Assembly (NCBI GenBank): GCA_037783545.1
Contig: JBBELK010000002.1
Location: forward strand, 62,001-126,000
Direction: 5' to 3'
Length of the DNA stretch: 64,000 bases
From: Henricia sp. BOLD:AAB3569
Taxonomy: Eukaryota > Echinodermata > Asteroidea > Spinulosida > Echinasteridae
Under the pieces are notes generated by a model. That model was given only the letters and a program-made list of their open reading frames with translations. It was not told the DNA's origin and made no database searches. Position 1 is the first letter of the stretch. Every line of letters begins with the position of its first letter. Below are positions 43,626 to 56,432 of the stretch, one piece after another. The position numbers and the translations under genes are program-made.

Positions 43626-43929
43626 CAAGAAAGTGCCATTGAACAATCCCAGCGAAGCCCATGATGACACTGTTCCCTTGCCTGTTCGGCAACAAAAATG
43701 TGCTGTTGTTATGACTGTTATCTTAAATTTTCGAAATCAAAGTCTTGTTAAAAAAAACTCGAAACAAAATACTCGCAAAGCCACTATCCCGATCCCCTTA
43801 TCTTCAAACTCATTGGTAAACTCAAAAGCGTTTTGGCAGGAAACCAACATTTGGAGTGCACAAAAAGAGTTATTTCGTGATCACTCATATGGAAACGTTG
43901 TCTCATCTGCTCACTCCGACATTCGTGCA

Positions 43930-44650
43930 TAGAGAAAATTGTTATTTTTTTCACGAAAAAGTGATATTATAAAAAAGTACGTTCATTTCAAGCATTGGGC
44001 CGCCCGGAATTCATTTGAATAACTATTCGTTAAACCCAAAACATACAAATAATAGCAGTACGTTCCTCGGTTTCGTCGGAAAAAAAACCTTATAAACCTG
44101 CACAATGTCGTCGTTTTTGCGTGGGAAAGTTGGCAAAACGGCGAGTTTTAGTGCACACCGCCGACTTTCACAAGCCCTCACTCGTTTAATTTTGACCAGG
44201 TTGATTTGGGCCTAGCGGCTTCTGAATATGTTGATTATTAGCTTTCTTGTGATACAAAACCTTTTTTGATTGGTTATACACTTTCGTCGGAAAAAAGGGA
44301 GTTAAAAAGGTTGACCATTGACAGCTAGCGTCTCAAATGACCTTTCACGCAAAGGTCCCGGATGCTCAAGCACGCAAAACGGCTTTGTGACGTCATCAAC
44401 TTACTTTCCATTGTCTTTTATCGTCAAATACTACAAATGAACGATATATGGTGTACATTTTAATTATTAATTATATGTATTACTATTTGTTAAGTTATCT
44501 TTTAAGTTTTTGGTCCAATTTTAAACATTATTTTACAAATAAAACAATTGTTTCTGTAGGTTTTACTGGATCGTACCATTAAACATTCTGGGGGTTTGTG
44601 GATTGGCGCGCCAAAATGTATACATTACAACCAGGTACTGCTTCGGACAT
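43930..44650. other. Unassigned intergenic sequence
   Basis: No coding frame, RNA gene or clear repeat recognised. It is AT-rich with two CGTCGGAAAAAA motifs (near 44070 and 44285). Confidence 0.4.
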
Positions 44651-44653
44651 CTA

Positions 44654-47600
44654 GACCGGCAGCCCAGAGGGTTTTGGTTAAACGAACGAGGTACCAACAA
44701 CCGAGGGCAGAAACATTTAGGAAGTGACCTAGTATTTGCAGATCTGGGCGTCTGCCGGGGTCCCTCTGCTGCGTTTGACCCCTGGGGACCCCCAAAGGGT
44801 GCCAACAATTGCGCTGGGTCAAACATTCGAGGTACCACATGAAACTAAGTTTATATGAAAGAGCACATCACACAGAGTACGGAATGGCCCTTGCCAGACG
44901 AATTTTCTGCTGCAAAGGTCTCGCCAGACGCCCGCCAAAATATCATTCCATATAATAAATGCAAGATACAACAGCCGTCGACAAACGAGTCCATTTGTTT
45001 TGAACGGGTAGCTTTGACATACGGCTGTTCTTTGTTCTGCGTCTATTGCGGCGCGGGCTAACAAAGGCGCGTACGTCCCGAATCGAAACATACACACAGT
45101 ATATCTTTGTACGTCAAAATTGGTGTGCGACGCCTGACATTTGACGCGTAATAAAAAGTGCGCCAGTGTTGAGCTTTTTGGTGACCAGGAGCCAATTTCA
45201 TGGCGCTGTTTAGCACAAAATATTGTATTTGCTTTATTTTGCTAAAATGTCTCGCCAGCCAAAATCGTATGTGATTTTGTTTTTACTATGTTGCTAATGT
45301 TTCTAAAAACCCAATTTTCCATAGGGATAGGCTAATAATTAGCTGGTAACTCATTTTACAAAAGTAAATAAATTCTGTGCTTGGCGGATTAATGTGTAGA
45401 TCTGTGATTTTCAATGACTCATTTCCCTCCATAGGCGCAGCCTACTGGGGCTTTATTTTTAAAAGAGACGCGCTTTAGGCTCAGTGTGAATCCACCCAAT
45501 ATAAACCCCGCCGATTTACGATTTACCTTTGTGATTTACCGGCCAAAAACCGGATTATTACCAAACCATCGGATGATACAGAAAAATCTAACAAACATTT
45601 TTGATTTGTCCCGGTTCATGTACGGTCAGACCAGCCCGAAGTTGAGCCCAAACCTTTCCGGTCATGTGGGCCGATAGGCTGATAAATCGCAAAAGTGTGC
45701 GCCGGGCTTTAAAAGCGGGTAAACACTATGAACATCTAACAATGGAAATTGGGCACACACCATTGTTACTAACAATGGAGTCACAATGAACATCTACATG
45801 TTTTTGCTCATAGTGAAATTTGACGCGCGTCATATACTGCACCTCGACAAAATGCTACACGCAGAGAATTTGTATGAGCCGACTGACTGCAAATCCCAGA
45901 ATAACAGGATATTCTTGTGCGTCGCTTCACTCCACATTCCTGGCCGTATTTTCTTCAAGCAGCGCGCGTCAAATTTGCATGCCGAACGCGTAAATAAAGT
46001 TCAGTGTGCATGAAAAAAAGTTTAGTGTGCATATCCAATAAGCCAGTTGCGTGATAGATTTGCATAAATCCTAGAGTCCTGCCTCTGCGCTATGGCGCTC
46101 GCATAATAAGAGAGTACTGCACCAGACTACCAGGCCGTTGGCAACGGTTGCCAAGTGGCAAGGGGGTGCACGCTAGAACATGTTAGCCGGCGCGAAAGTC
46201 TGTACGGTACCTGGAATACCTCGCACAGTACTCTATGCATTTTGAAGCTGGACCATCCGAAATTACATGTTGAAATTGCATGTTAAAACATGTACTCGCC
46301 ATGAAGTTTCGTCAAAATAACGAGTTAGAACGTCTTGTTTGACTCGAAATGAACGTTAACTTTGAAAGCTGGATTGTTCCCAATCTGTGCATGATCAATT
46401 CAAGAAAAGAGTAACGATTTCGGGTTATGAGACCGGTTCAAAGTTGCCGATTGAACGTCGAACCCGAACGAAGGGAGACGTATACACTTTACAGCAAACT
46501 TGACTTGAAATAGGGGAAATAAGATGACATGCAGCTAGTAAATCTTGCCACAATATGATAAAAAATTAATATCGCCGTTGATTGTTTAATATCCATTCGA
46601 CGGAACTTCGTCAGAAATTGGCGAGTTTTGCTGTTTCAGATCGCCGTTCAACGCGACAGCGAGCGACTCTCGTTTTGCGTACATGACCGGCATATTCCGA
46701 AGCCCAAGTAAAATCGCGAGAAATACATCAACGTACGCGACTTAATTAAGTGGAGATATAAATACCGTACACCCTCGCCACTAATTATTTCTAATATTAC
46801 ATGATATTATGCCCCCATAAAGTTTAAATTTGGTTAGGAAACGTGATTTGGTTTAATAGGAAACATGAATTTGGCGTGTGTGGACCGGGAAAAATGGAAA
46901 TGCGAAAATTATGCGATGCCTACTAAATATACCAAAATAAAAAGGTCGATCGTATCCCGGTTCGTGTTTGCTAGACAGATTTGTGAAACTGAGGACTGTT
47001 AGGAGATATAATTGTTTGTCTTTGTTTAAAATTTTATTCTAATCGAAGTGTGTTACGGGTGCTGTTTGTCGCCCACAAATTAGAGCCTGCCCTTTTTTCC
47101 CATCTCAATTTTTAGTGGTGAATTCCGTATTCCGCACGGATATAGACAAACTCAACAACGTATAACACAACAACCGCTCGGTCAAGTTTTTGCAGCCAAA
47201 GTATTTCTAAAATCTGTTGTAACTTGTATGTAGCTAGATAATCATTTTAATTCATAATTGAATTACTTTTGATTTTACCCAAGTTGCTGCGAGACGTCGA
47301 TCATTTGCGGAAACAAACAGGCATGACCTTTTCTTTTCAAAAAATTCGGAAGGTGTATTTGAAATCGTATGCCGGTCTTGTACGCAAAACGAGAGTCGCT
47401 CGCTGTTATGTTGAACGCGCGTTTTGGAACAGTAAAACTCGCCAATTTCTGACGATGTTCCGTCAAATGGATAAACAATCAACGGCGCTATTAATTTTAT
47501 CATATTGGCAAGATTTACAATCTGCATGTCATCTTATTTCCCCTATTTCAAGTCAAGTTTGGTGTCTAGTGTATACGTCTCCCTTCGTTCGGGTTCGTGA

Positions 47601-49193
47601 CGTTAAATCGGCAGCTTCAAACCAGTCTTATAACCCGAAATCGTTACTCTTTTTTTTGAATTTATCATGCACAGATTGGGAACGATCCAGCTTTCAAAGT
47701 TAACGTCTATTTCGAGTCAAACAAGACGTTCTAACTCGTTATTTTGACGAAATTTCATGGCGAGTACATGTTTTAACATGCAATTTCAACATGTAATTTC
47801 GGATGGTCCAGCTTCAAAATGCATAGAGTACTGTGCGAGGTATTCCAGGTACCGTACAGACTTTCGCGCCGGCTAACATGTTCTAGCGTGCACCCCCTTG
47901 CCACTTGGCAACCGTTGCCAACGGCCTGGTAGTCTGGTGCAGTACTCTCTTATTATGCGAGCGCCATAGCGCAGAGGCAGGACTCTAGGATTTATGCAAA
48001 TCTATCACGCAACTGGCTTATTCATCTACATGTACATGACTTTTGTAATTCATTCCATGCCGCACTCCAAATTCCTTCCATCCCGCATTTTCGCCAAGCA
48101 ACGCGCGTCAAATTGCATACAGAACACGCGAAAATAGTCAGTGTGCATCTCCAATTCATCTAATTTTATAGGCATGTTCCCGGGGCATGTTCAGACGGCA
48201 AATTATCATCAATAATGAGGGTGGATATTCACACACAGCCTTTTTGTGTGTAAATTCGACGCGCATCGCTTTCACGAAAAGCGGTTTGGAGGGAATTTGG
48301 AGTGAAAGGATGCTCTGATAACCACATAAACAACTTGATTTTGTGTATTACAATATTCTGTTAAATATTGTTCGCGCGAAAAGGATCAATGTTCAAGAAT
48401 CCGCGCTCATCATTGATGAAACGTTTGTTGTGTTTGCTTATTTGGATAGGCCATATAGCAGTGGTCAGTTTCGCCGATGCAACTTTTGGCGGTGGAAAAT
48501 GATACAGTTTAGTCACTTTAATTTACACTTAATCATTACACGTAGCTTACATTGAGTATTTATAGGTAGTACGTACTAACGTACATACATTGTAACCCGG
48601 TGACCAATCAAGAATATCTTGCGCTGTACATAATCCCACCCAGTTCTTGCCTCTTCTTCAGTGAATTCGCAAACAAATGGACAAAAGCCGAATTAAGAAA
48701 GTTCTTATTTTGGTATGGATACTGTGTCAATTATTTTTTTTGCCAACCCAGTACCCGAGAACTCCACTCAACATAGTCAATCACAGCGCTCCCAGATTTA
48801 CGCCGGATGAAACACAGAACAGCCGTATGTCAAAGCTACCCGTTCAAAACAAATGGACTCGTTTGTCGACGGCCGTTGTATCTTGCATTTATTATATGGA
48901 ATGAGATTTTGGCGGGCGTCTGGCGGGACTTTTGCAGCAGAAAATTCGTCTGGCAAGGGCCATTCCGTACTCTGTGTGATGTGCTCTTTCATCTAAACTT
49001 AGTTTCATGTGGTACCTCGAATGTTTGATCCAGCGCAATTTGTTGACCCCTTTGGGGGTCCCCAGGGGTCAAACGCAGCAGAGAGACCCAGGCAGACGCC
49101 CAGATCTGCAAATACTAGGTCACTTCCTAAATGTTCCTACCCTCAGTTGTTGGTACCTCGTTCGTTTAACCAAAACCCTCTGGGCTGCCGGTC
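44654..49193. mobile_element. Element A, copy 2 (complete, long inverted ends)
   Basis: The ends read GACCGGCAGCCCAGAGGGTT inward on both sides, flanked by TA (44652-44653, 49194-49195). The inverted arms, about 382 bp, are 44654-45035 and 48812-49193. The body has no long frame, so it is non-autonomous. A 1980-bp foldback is inserted at 46040-48019. Without it the element is about 2.56 kb. The TA duplication would suit a Tc1/mariner-type enzyme, but nothing in the element proves it. Confidence 0.82.
46040..48019. mobile_element. Foldback element nested in element A
   Basis: The ends read AAGCCAGTTGCGTGATAGAT inward. Inverted arms of about 660 bp, 46040-46697 and 47363-48019, differ at scattered positions. 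Copy 1 of element A shows the empty site (CCAATTCATC near 9245), giving an AT duplication (46038-46039, 48020-48021). The frame at 47269-47703 lies within the right arm and its border and has no recognisable domain. Confidence 0.82.
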
Positions 49194-49199
49194 TATACA

Positions 49200-51650
49200 T
49201 CGCGTGCACGCGCTTCGAATGGTTGGACAAATATAAGGTGGCTTACAAGAATCATCGAACATGACCGTTTTATCGTTGCTATTTAAATATTTTCGGTGGC
49301 ATAATTTTCTTGGCAAATTTTGTGAATATATTTACAAACATGTTTGCAAAGGCGTATGACATCGCAAAATACATTTGTTTATGAAGATAATTGCGACATT
49401 GCAAATATTTGCAAAGATATCTGTGGTATGCCATGTTCCTTGTGTGCCATCATAAGAATCCTGTGGAGCTATTTACATAAAACGGTACCGCCCCCAATGC
49501 TGAACTTCCGGGAGAGATTCCCATTAAATTTTCTATTGTATGTCAGAGTTCCTATTTGCATAGGTATGCAAGACGTGTTGAAGTAGTTTAAGGAAGGCGG
49601 GAAGGTCACTTGACTGTTTTCGACTACACGCATCGGACACCCCAATTTTTTCTTCCGCGGAAATGTCTGAATAAAATGCTAAGTTCACTTGATCCCGAAA
49701 GAAGATTCGCTAGGGACTGTTCAACGTACAGCAACAGCAACTTTGATGGGGCTAGTTGATCCGGCAACTGGATAAAGCCATGGTCAACTACTGATTTTTT
49801 GCCGTTTTCACGGAACAACCCATCGTACTACCCATGTACCGCGTAAGCTGCGTGGGACAAGAGAAGCGAGCGGAGGAGTGCTAGGCTACATGCACACTGA
49901 GTTAAGTACGCAGAACAAAGAAACAGATTAGATAAAAGACATTTTGTGCAGATTCAATTACGGTAAAATGGAACTAAATATCCAGTATAAAATATTTTAC
50001 GTCTTGGACGAATATGTTTTAATTTCTTAACAAATCGGCAATACACATTGCAGAGAAGAATTAAGCTGATACATAATAGGGGATTTCAACATTTCAGATA
50101 TTCAGCTTTTAAACATGGTTAATGGTGCACTACATGTTTTGGTCACAATTAGTTCGCGATTATGGCGACAAAGAAAGGGCCGAGATAAGCTGTAGTGGTA
50201 AGAATTGGGAAAATGACCATGAAAGTTATTCTTTAAAATAACTAATCAAACTTGCCGGTGTGTGCAGAGTTGATGGAGGAACACTAATTGGCAGTGTGAA
50301 ACATTTTCTTAGAAAACACTCATATGTTTTGTACACGAGGTTCTTCCGTTGATGTTTCAAAAAATCATGATACTGGTTACTATGCCACTAATTTTGAGCG
50401 GATTTAGTCTTTTAACGTTTTCTATGTATAACGCAAAGACGAAGCCGGTTGTAGTGATATTTGTTTGGCGTATGGCCCCTGGAGGGAATACATAAACGCT
50501 GAGCTCAAACTCCGGCTTCAAACAAGATGGCGGCGCCCAGTAGTCTAGTTACGCACGCAGTTCTGCTAAAACGTTGAAGGTAAATTATAAAGGTATGACA
50601 ATGGTTTACTTGCATTTTTTTGTCTCCATTGGAAAGCGGGTGAAAGCGACTCTTTAAAGATACGGTTGGCATGATTGGATATCAAGCACATTATAATTTA
50701 TATTGAAACAAATATTATTGTTGCCCTCGATCAAGTTGTTGGGAAGCATAAATCCCAGTAAGGCATAGTCAGATAGCACAGCCACAATTATTATCAAAGT
50801 GGGATTTTAATAGGCCTATAATACTTGACTCTGGTTTGTTTTCTGATTATGATTCGCATATTTCTAAATGGATTTACCCCGAAAGAAATGTTAGGTTATT
50901 CAAATTTGCCCCAGTTCAGTTCTTTTGAGTATGAATTTGGCTGGTCGAGCCCATCATTGTCCAGATTTAAAACATACATTGAACTCCATAGTAACAATTT
51001 AGCAATAGAATTAAGTACTCTGTTTGTATGTACAACGGCACTGACTGTCATCTTAATCCTACATACTATTTTAATATTTCCACAAGTTTTCGTACCATCC
51101 ATTTCTGATGCAAGGAACGCGGATGTGTAACATGGAGGATGAAGAGTCAAAACATGAGGTTTCACCAGGACTGGAATCATATGTTGAAGAGTTTCAATTG
51201 CAGGAAACTAACACCAGCATAGAGAAGGGGTATCCCTTGCCATTGAAACACATCACGTGGCCTTCGTGTAAAGGTGTTTTATCGATACTGAAATGTGCTG
51301 ACAATTGACAAACACCAATGCTTTACGTTATAGCTGCTAAATAGTTTATTGTGAGAAGGTATATAAGGTAGTATGTTTAGGTAGAGAGGAAGATTCGCAT
51401 GTTTCTGTATTCTATTGACATGTTGCCAATGAAATCTTACTCTTCCAATTCTCATTCTATTTCCAAACTTTCCTGTTCTACACAAGGTAATTGTATTCAC
51501 ACATGATTCAGAGTTGTTTAATACTGCAGGATTTGATCTGCAGCACGGCAATAGACCCTTTCACTAATAAATTCAAATTTTATGCACGCATGTGCATAAC
51601 GGACGTTGTAGGCGGAAGTGAATTGAGTCGATTTTACTTACACATGTTAA
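49200..51650. other. Unassigned region with two short frames
   Basis: Mostly AT-rich single-copy-looking sequence. A frame ending at 51130 contains one hydrophobic segment (FVCTTALTVILILHTILIF). Directly after it, ATG 51131 opens a short acidic frame (MEDEESKHEVSPGLESYVEE) to 51310. They could be exons of a small membrane protein, but there is no recognised domain and no convincing splice model. Confidence 0.25.
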
Positions 51651-52150
51651 ATATGGCGAGTAACGCCTTTGGCCGTTTCAAACTCGTAAAACGCGGTGAA
51701 TTTGTGTTTTTGACACAATAACAACTGGTAATATAGAGTTCAGATACAGATTCAGAAGCAATATTCTCCTTGTTCTGCTGCCCAAAGAGTGATCCATTAT
51801 GATTTCCAGTAGTTTATCAGTGAAGCCTTGGTTTTAAGAGAACTGCATTAAATAATAAAAAGAAATTAACAAAAAATTCTGTCCCTCTCTTCTCTCAGTA
51901 CTAGCCATGCTAAGTGCACTTAGTTTTTCTCAGCTAAATTACGGTTTTTAAAAAATCAAATATGCACTTAGGCCTACTGACGTTAGATACTGAAGGACAA
52001 GGAAATGACTCATCAAGTATTGGTATAAGTGTAGATTTGATGGGAAACTCCATATTTGTGAATATGAGAAAATTGTAACATTTTGCATAACATTTTCCGG
52101 TAAGAGTTGGGAAGTTGATCCGATTTTCTTTAAAATGACTCATCTAGCTA

Positions 52151-53748
52151 AACACCTCAACAAAAGTAAGTTCCCCCCGAAATAATTGCTTATATCTCCC
52201 AAAGTAAATTTCGGAATTACACGAAACTTGGTGTGAATGATTAGTGTAATGTATGGAACGTGCATTCCAAGTGGTGGGTCCATACCTAATGTTATGCATG
52301 AATGAGCAGCATTTAAAGGTGAAATGGACACTTTTCAAAAATTGCAAAATGCGGTCAACAATTCTTTTCACACATGTCAGTGTTGGTCCTCAGTTCTCAA
52401 TATCTTGCGTAACCACCGTGATGTTGTATCACCTGACGACATCGATCACGCATTGTGTTAATGAGACGCGTGATCCTCCGCTGTGGAAGGACAATCCACT
52501 CCTCCTGCAGCATCTGGGGCAAGTCCTGGAGTGTTGTGTGATCATCAATTCTCCGATCAAGTGCCCGTTTCAGTTGATCCCACAAATGCTCTATGGGATT
52601 GAGATCTGGGGAGTTTGCCGGCCATATCATCCGGTCAAGTCCTTGATTCTCTAAAAGCTCATTGACCACTCTTGCCCTGTGTGGACGTGCATTGTCATCC
52701 ATGAAAACAAATCCCTCACCGATGCCAGCTGCAAAAGGTAGGACATGTGGTTCCAAAACTTGGGCAATGTAACGATTGCCATTCAAGTTTCCTTGGATGG
52801 GGACAAAGGCTGTTTTCTGCCTGGCGCTTATTCCTGCCCATGCCATGACACTTCCTCCTCCAAATGCTGTCACAGGCTGGACAGAGCATTCCGCATGCCT
52901 TTCACCATGCCGAAGCCATACCCGTTTTCTTCCGTCAATATGGCGAAGACAGACGCGTACCTCATCGGTAAAAAGCACATTCGCCCACTGTTCCCGTGTC
53001 CAACGGGAGTGATTTCTTGCCCATTGAAGACGTGATCTTTTGTGGCGAAACAAGAGTAAAGTTTTCTTAACCAGGCGACGAGCGTGCAGTCTTGCAGCAT
53101 GGAGGCGTCTCCTCACTGTCTGATCACTAATCCTCCTCCCAGCCCCAGCAACTCCCTGTAACTGGTCTCGGATCTCACGTGCTGTACATGATCTTCTTCT
53201 GAGTGCGACATTGACCATGAAGCGATCATCTGCAGGGGTAGTAACTTTTGGTCGACCAGTTCTTGGCAAGTCGGCGACAGCTCCAGTAAAGTAGAATTTC
53301 GAATGCAATTTTCTTATTGCATTTGGACTTACTCCCATCCTACGGGCTACTTGTTTTACAGGCGTAAGGGCCTCTAGCAGGCCTATGGCAATAGCCCTGT
53401 CTTGAATGGACATGCGTGGCATTTTCTTACAACACTGCTGAACACTACAAATGGAGTTAAACTGCTTAGTGCAGTCACGGTGCATGAACACCACAATATA
53501 AACTACGTACTTGTCATGTGTGAAAAGAATTGGGGAATTGTTGACCGCTTTTTGCAATTTTTGAAAAGTGTCCATTTCACCTTTAAATGCTGCTCATTCA
53601 TGCATAACATTAGGTATGGACCCACTACTTGGAATGCACGTTCCATACATTACACTAATCATTCACACCAAGTTTCGTGTAATTCCGAAATTTACTTTGG
53701 GAGATATAAGCAATTATTTAGGGGGGAACTTACTTTTGTTGAGGTGTT
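52151..53748 (-). mobile_element. Tc1-family transposon, apparently complete
   Basis: 1598 bp, flanked by TA (52149-52150 and 53749-53750), with ends AACACCTCAACAAAAGTAAG. Terminal inverted repeats are about 225 bp (52151-52378 and 53522-53748) with few differences. It contains one transposase gene on the minus strand. Long inverted ends with one DD34E gene are usual for Tc1. Confidence 0.92.
52397..53422 (-). CDS. Tc1-like DD34E transposase
   Basis: 341 residues from ATG 53422 (MPRMSIQDRA). The frame is open upstream into the inverted repeat, but this start gives the usual Tc1 length and puts the helix-turn-helix at the N-terminus (VARRMGVSPNAIRKLH, about 25-40). A GRPK motif near 56-59 resembles the AT-hook-like linker. 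Catalytic residues are D153 (FTDE), D243 (MDDNARPHRA) and E278 (SPDLNPIEHLWD), with exactly 34 residues between the last two. GGGSVMAWAGIS is the glycine-rich box. The enzyme cuts out and reinserts the element at TA. No stop or frameshift is seen, so the gene could be functional. Confidence 0.92.
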   Translation of the reverse strand: MPRMSIQDRAIAIGLLEALTPVKQVARRMGVSPNAIRKLHSKFYFTGAVADLPRTGRPKVTTPADDRFMVNVALRRRSCTAREIRDQLQGVAGAGRRISDQTVRRRLHAARLHARRLVKKTLLLFRHKRSRLQWARNHSRWTREQWANVLFTDEVRVCLRHIDGRKRVWLRHGERHAECSVQPVTAFGGGSVMAWAGISARQKTAFVPIQGNLNGNRYIAQVLEPHVLPFAAGIGEGFVFMDDNARPHRARVVNELLENQGLDRMIWPANSPDLNPIEHLWDQLKRALDRRIDDHTTLQDLPQMLQEEWIVLPQRRITRLINTMRDRCRQVIQHHGGYARY

Positions 53749-54117
53749 TATAAGCATTGGAATAGTCAGATTCTCGTCGATGGCGTCGCCAGTCATGGGT
53801 AGTGAGTCCCATGACTGGCAACGCCATGCACGCTCGGCTTCACGCAATACCGTAACCACAGATTTTCGACAGTTATTTAAAAAATTCCACCCCTATACGC
53901 CTGTATAACCTCAAAACAGATATACAGTAGGTTGAATCTGTATCTGAGCTTTATATTACCAGTTATTATTTTGTGTCAAAAACAGAAATTCACCGCGTTT
54001 TACGAGTTTGAAGCGGCCAAGAACTCCGTTAACCCATTGACTTGTGTACAAAATTACGTACGAGAATCTGCTTTACACGCTCACATGACAATTGTTTTCA
54101 TGGCAGATAATTTCAGT

Positions 54118-54800
54118 TCTGATAGTTAAAATCTGCATGGTGTTCTGTCAGGTGGTTAAAAGATGAATGATTTGAATTCTGATAGTTACAAATCTGCATG
54201 GTGTTCTATCAATGGTTAAAAGATGAAGATTTTGAATTTTGATAGTTATAAATCCGCATGGTGTTCTATCAAGTGGTACAAGATGAATGTTTTGAATTCG
54301 TGCACTTAAAATCCACATGGTGTTCGAATTCTACCAGGTGATTACAAGATGAATGATTTGAATTCTTATATAGTTACAAATCCCAGGGTGTTCTATGAAG
54401 TGGTTAAAAGATGAATGATTTGAATTTTGATAGTTATAAATCCGCATGGTATTCTATTACTAGTTGTAAGATGAATGTTTTGAATTCTGATATATATAAA
54501 TCCGCGTGGTGTTCTATCAGGCGGTTACGAAATGTATGTATTGAATTCTGATAGTTATAAATCCGCGTGGTGTTCTATCAGGCGGTTACGAGATGTATGT
54601 ATTGAATTCTGATAGTTATAAATCCGCGTGGTGTTATATCAGGCGTAAGTTTAATGTTTTGAAATCGTATACTTACATATCCGCATGGTCGCAAGATGGA
54701 TGTTTTAAATTATTACACTAATAAATCCGAGTGGTATTCTATGCAAGCGGTAACAAGATGAATCTTTTGTATTTTCTGATAGTTATAAATTCGCATGATA
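54118..54800. repeat. 60-bp minisatellite
   Basis: Eleven to twelve units, 47 to 67 bp, built on GATAGTTATAAATCCGCATG, GTGTTCTATCA and AAGATGAATGTTTTGAATTC. Units at 54488-54670 are most alike. Degenerate units (TTATAAACCCGCAAGACGCA) extend to about 55400. Confidence 0.9.
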
Positions 54801-54870
54801 TGGTCACGTGACATTCGTTATAATTACGTGAGTGATCCGTATGGTGTTGTCTCACATGGTCGCAGGAATA

Positions 54871-55054
54871 CGCGTAAGTTTGAGGGTCGTATTCTGTGTG
54901 CTCTTGCATATAAATGCGAATTGTTTGCGATAAAATATTTGGCTCAGATTTCAAATTATCATCGCGTAAGTTTGAGGGTCGTATTCTGTGTGCTCTTGCA
55001 TATAAATGCGAATTGTTTGCGATAAAATATTTGGCTCAGATTTCAAATTATCAT
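54871..55054. repeat. Exact 92-bp tandem duplication
   Basis: 54871-54962 and 54963-55054 (starting CGCGTAAGTTTGAGGGTCG) appear identical over all 92 bases, so the event is young or the copies are being homogenised. Confidence 0.92.
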
Positions 55055-55399
55055 CGCGAATAGCTTAAAGGATTACAATTACAAAACTGTTGAAAGTTAT
55101 AAACCCGCAAGACGCATGGTCGACTACATGAGTGATTTGTATGGGTTCTCCAAGATGACAGATATTTGAGTTGGAGCTGGATAGTTACAAAGACGCACGG
55201 TATATACGCTGTTTTGCCCTTATGGCAGGTATTAGAGAGCGACGAGCCCGAAGTCAAATTACATGATCGCATGACAGATATAATATACAGGACTATATTC
55301 TCCGTGTTCACATATAAATTCGGCTTGACACCCATTGGTGTTGTCTTGCATGTATATGCTCGCATGGCAGATATCTTTGAAAGTTGTAATTCTGCATAC

Positions 55400-56430
55400 T
55401 ATCATTAAAACTGTGCATTTAAACGATTAGCATAGATCCTCAATATAGCGGGGATAGTTTCACAGAAAAAGAATGTGTGAAGGTATGGGTTTACTTGAAA
55501 TATTGTTATATATTGACATTCATGGAATGATCCAGAGAAAGTATGGTTTTTTCTACCCCTTGTATTATGTATTATTTTAAATATACATATATTTCAAACG
55601 GCGAGCGAAGAGGTATTGATAGAGTCTTGTGTCCATAACGACGCACAAATATGATCCAGTAATTACTGTCAATTTACTGTAACTTGCAGTATAGAATTTT
55701 ACACCAACAAGGAAACGTTTTAGTGGTACCTCGTACCGTATGCATAATGTCCAAGGGACATCACAACTGCTTAACCATTATTTAAGTTAACACTTGCAAT
55801 TAATTTCAGATACAAAGATTAATGATTCAGCAATAAAATCAATGGTTCTACCGACTCATGTTCCCGTTCTTTGACCTTGAGGTGGGGAGCACTGTGTATT
55901 GAGCGTTGATTGTCGTCGGAGTACGGTGCTCCCCAAACGGTGTGTATAATTTGTTGTTTCTCTCCACAGGTTGCGCAGGGTTGGAAATGGGAAGGGGGCG
56001 ACACAATAGAAAATATTTTATTGCCGTTTGAGCGGGGCGAATTAGGAAATAAAGACTACTCTAGTCGCACAAGTGCAAAGGGCTGGTCTGTTAGTGCTGC
56101 AAGAGGGCGCACTACTGGGAATGGCCAACGCGTACACAAACCAATATCGACTAGTCTTGGGCCAAGACTAGAACCGTATTAGACAATCCTATACACTAAA
56201 GGAGCGTGATCAGATCGCCTTTTTTTTTACCCCCACATTTTTCTCATGGGTGCTGAGATTTTGATACAATATCAGGTGTCATATTTTTCTCATTACCATT
56301 CTGAAATTTGGCGTTCTGAATCTGTATATTTTCAAGGTCAGCGCCGACTCGAGGAAGCAACTCGACCGCAACGTTTTGGTGTCTTTAGCGCCCTCAATAG
56401 GCCTATAAATGCTGTTTTCTTCTTCGGATA
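55400..56430. other. Unassigned region
   Basis: No gene recognised. A pyrimidine tract ending in an acceptor-like CTCTCCACAG lies near 55960-55970 before a short frame that ends at 56182; an 11-bp-arm palindrome (CTAGTCTTGG/CCAAGACTAG) is at 56150-56171. Confidence 0.3.
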
Positions 56431-56432
56431 TT

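Larger units (their letters stand above)
51662..54023. repeat. Inverted repeat flanking the Tc1 element
   Basis: 51662-51757 and 53933-54023 are inverted copies (TTTCAAACTCGTAAAACGCG against CGCGTTTTACGAGTTTGAA). The arms are about 90 bp with small indels. They may be the ends of an older foldback that the Tc1 element entered. Confidence 0.65.

Noticed and set aside
47269-47703. 144-codon frame
   Set aside because: Lies in and beside the right arm of the foldback 46040-48019; the left arm does not preserve it and no domain is seen.
44654-49193. Element A as an LTR element
   Set aside because: Its ends are inverted, not direct, and no retroelement coding sequence is present.
54118-54800. CRISPR-like array
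   Set aside because: Units are contiguous degenerate tandem repeats without spacers, in eukaryotic sequence.
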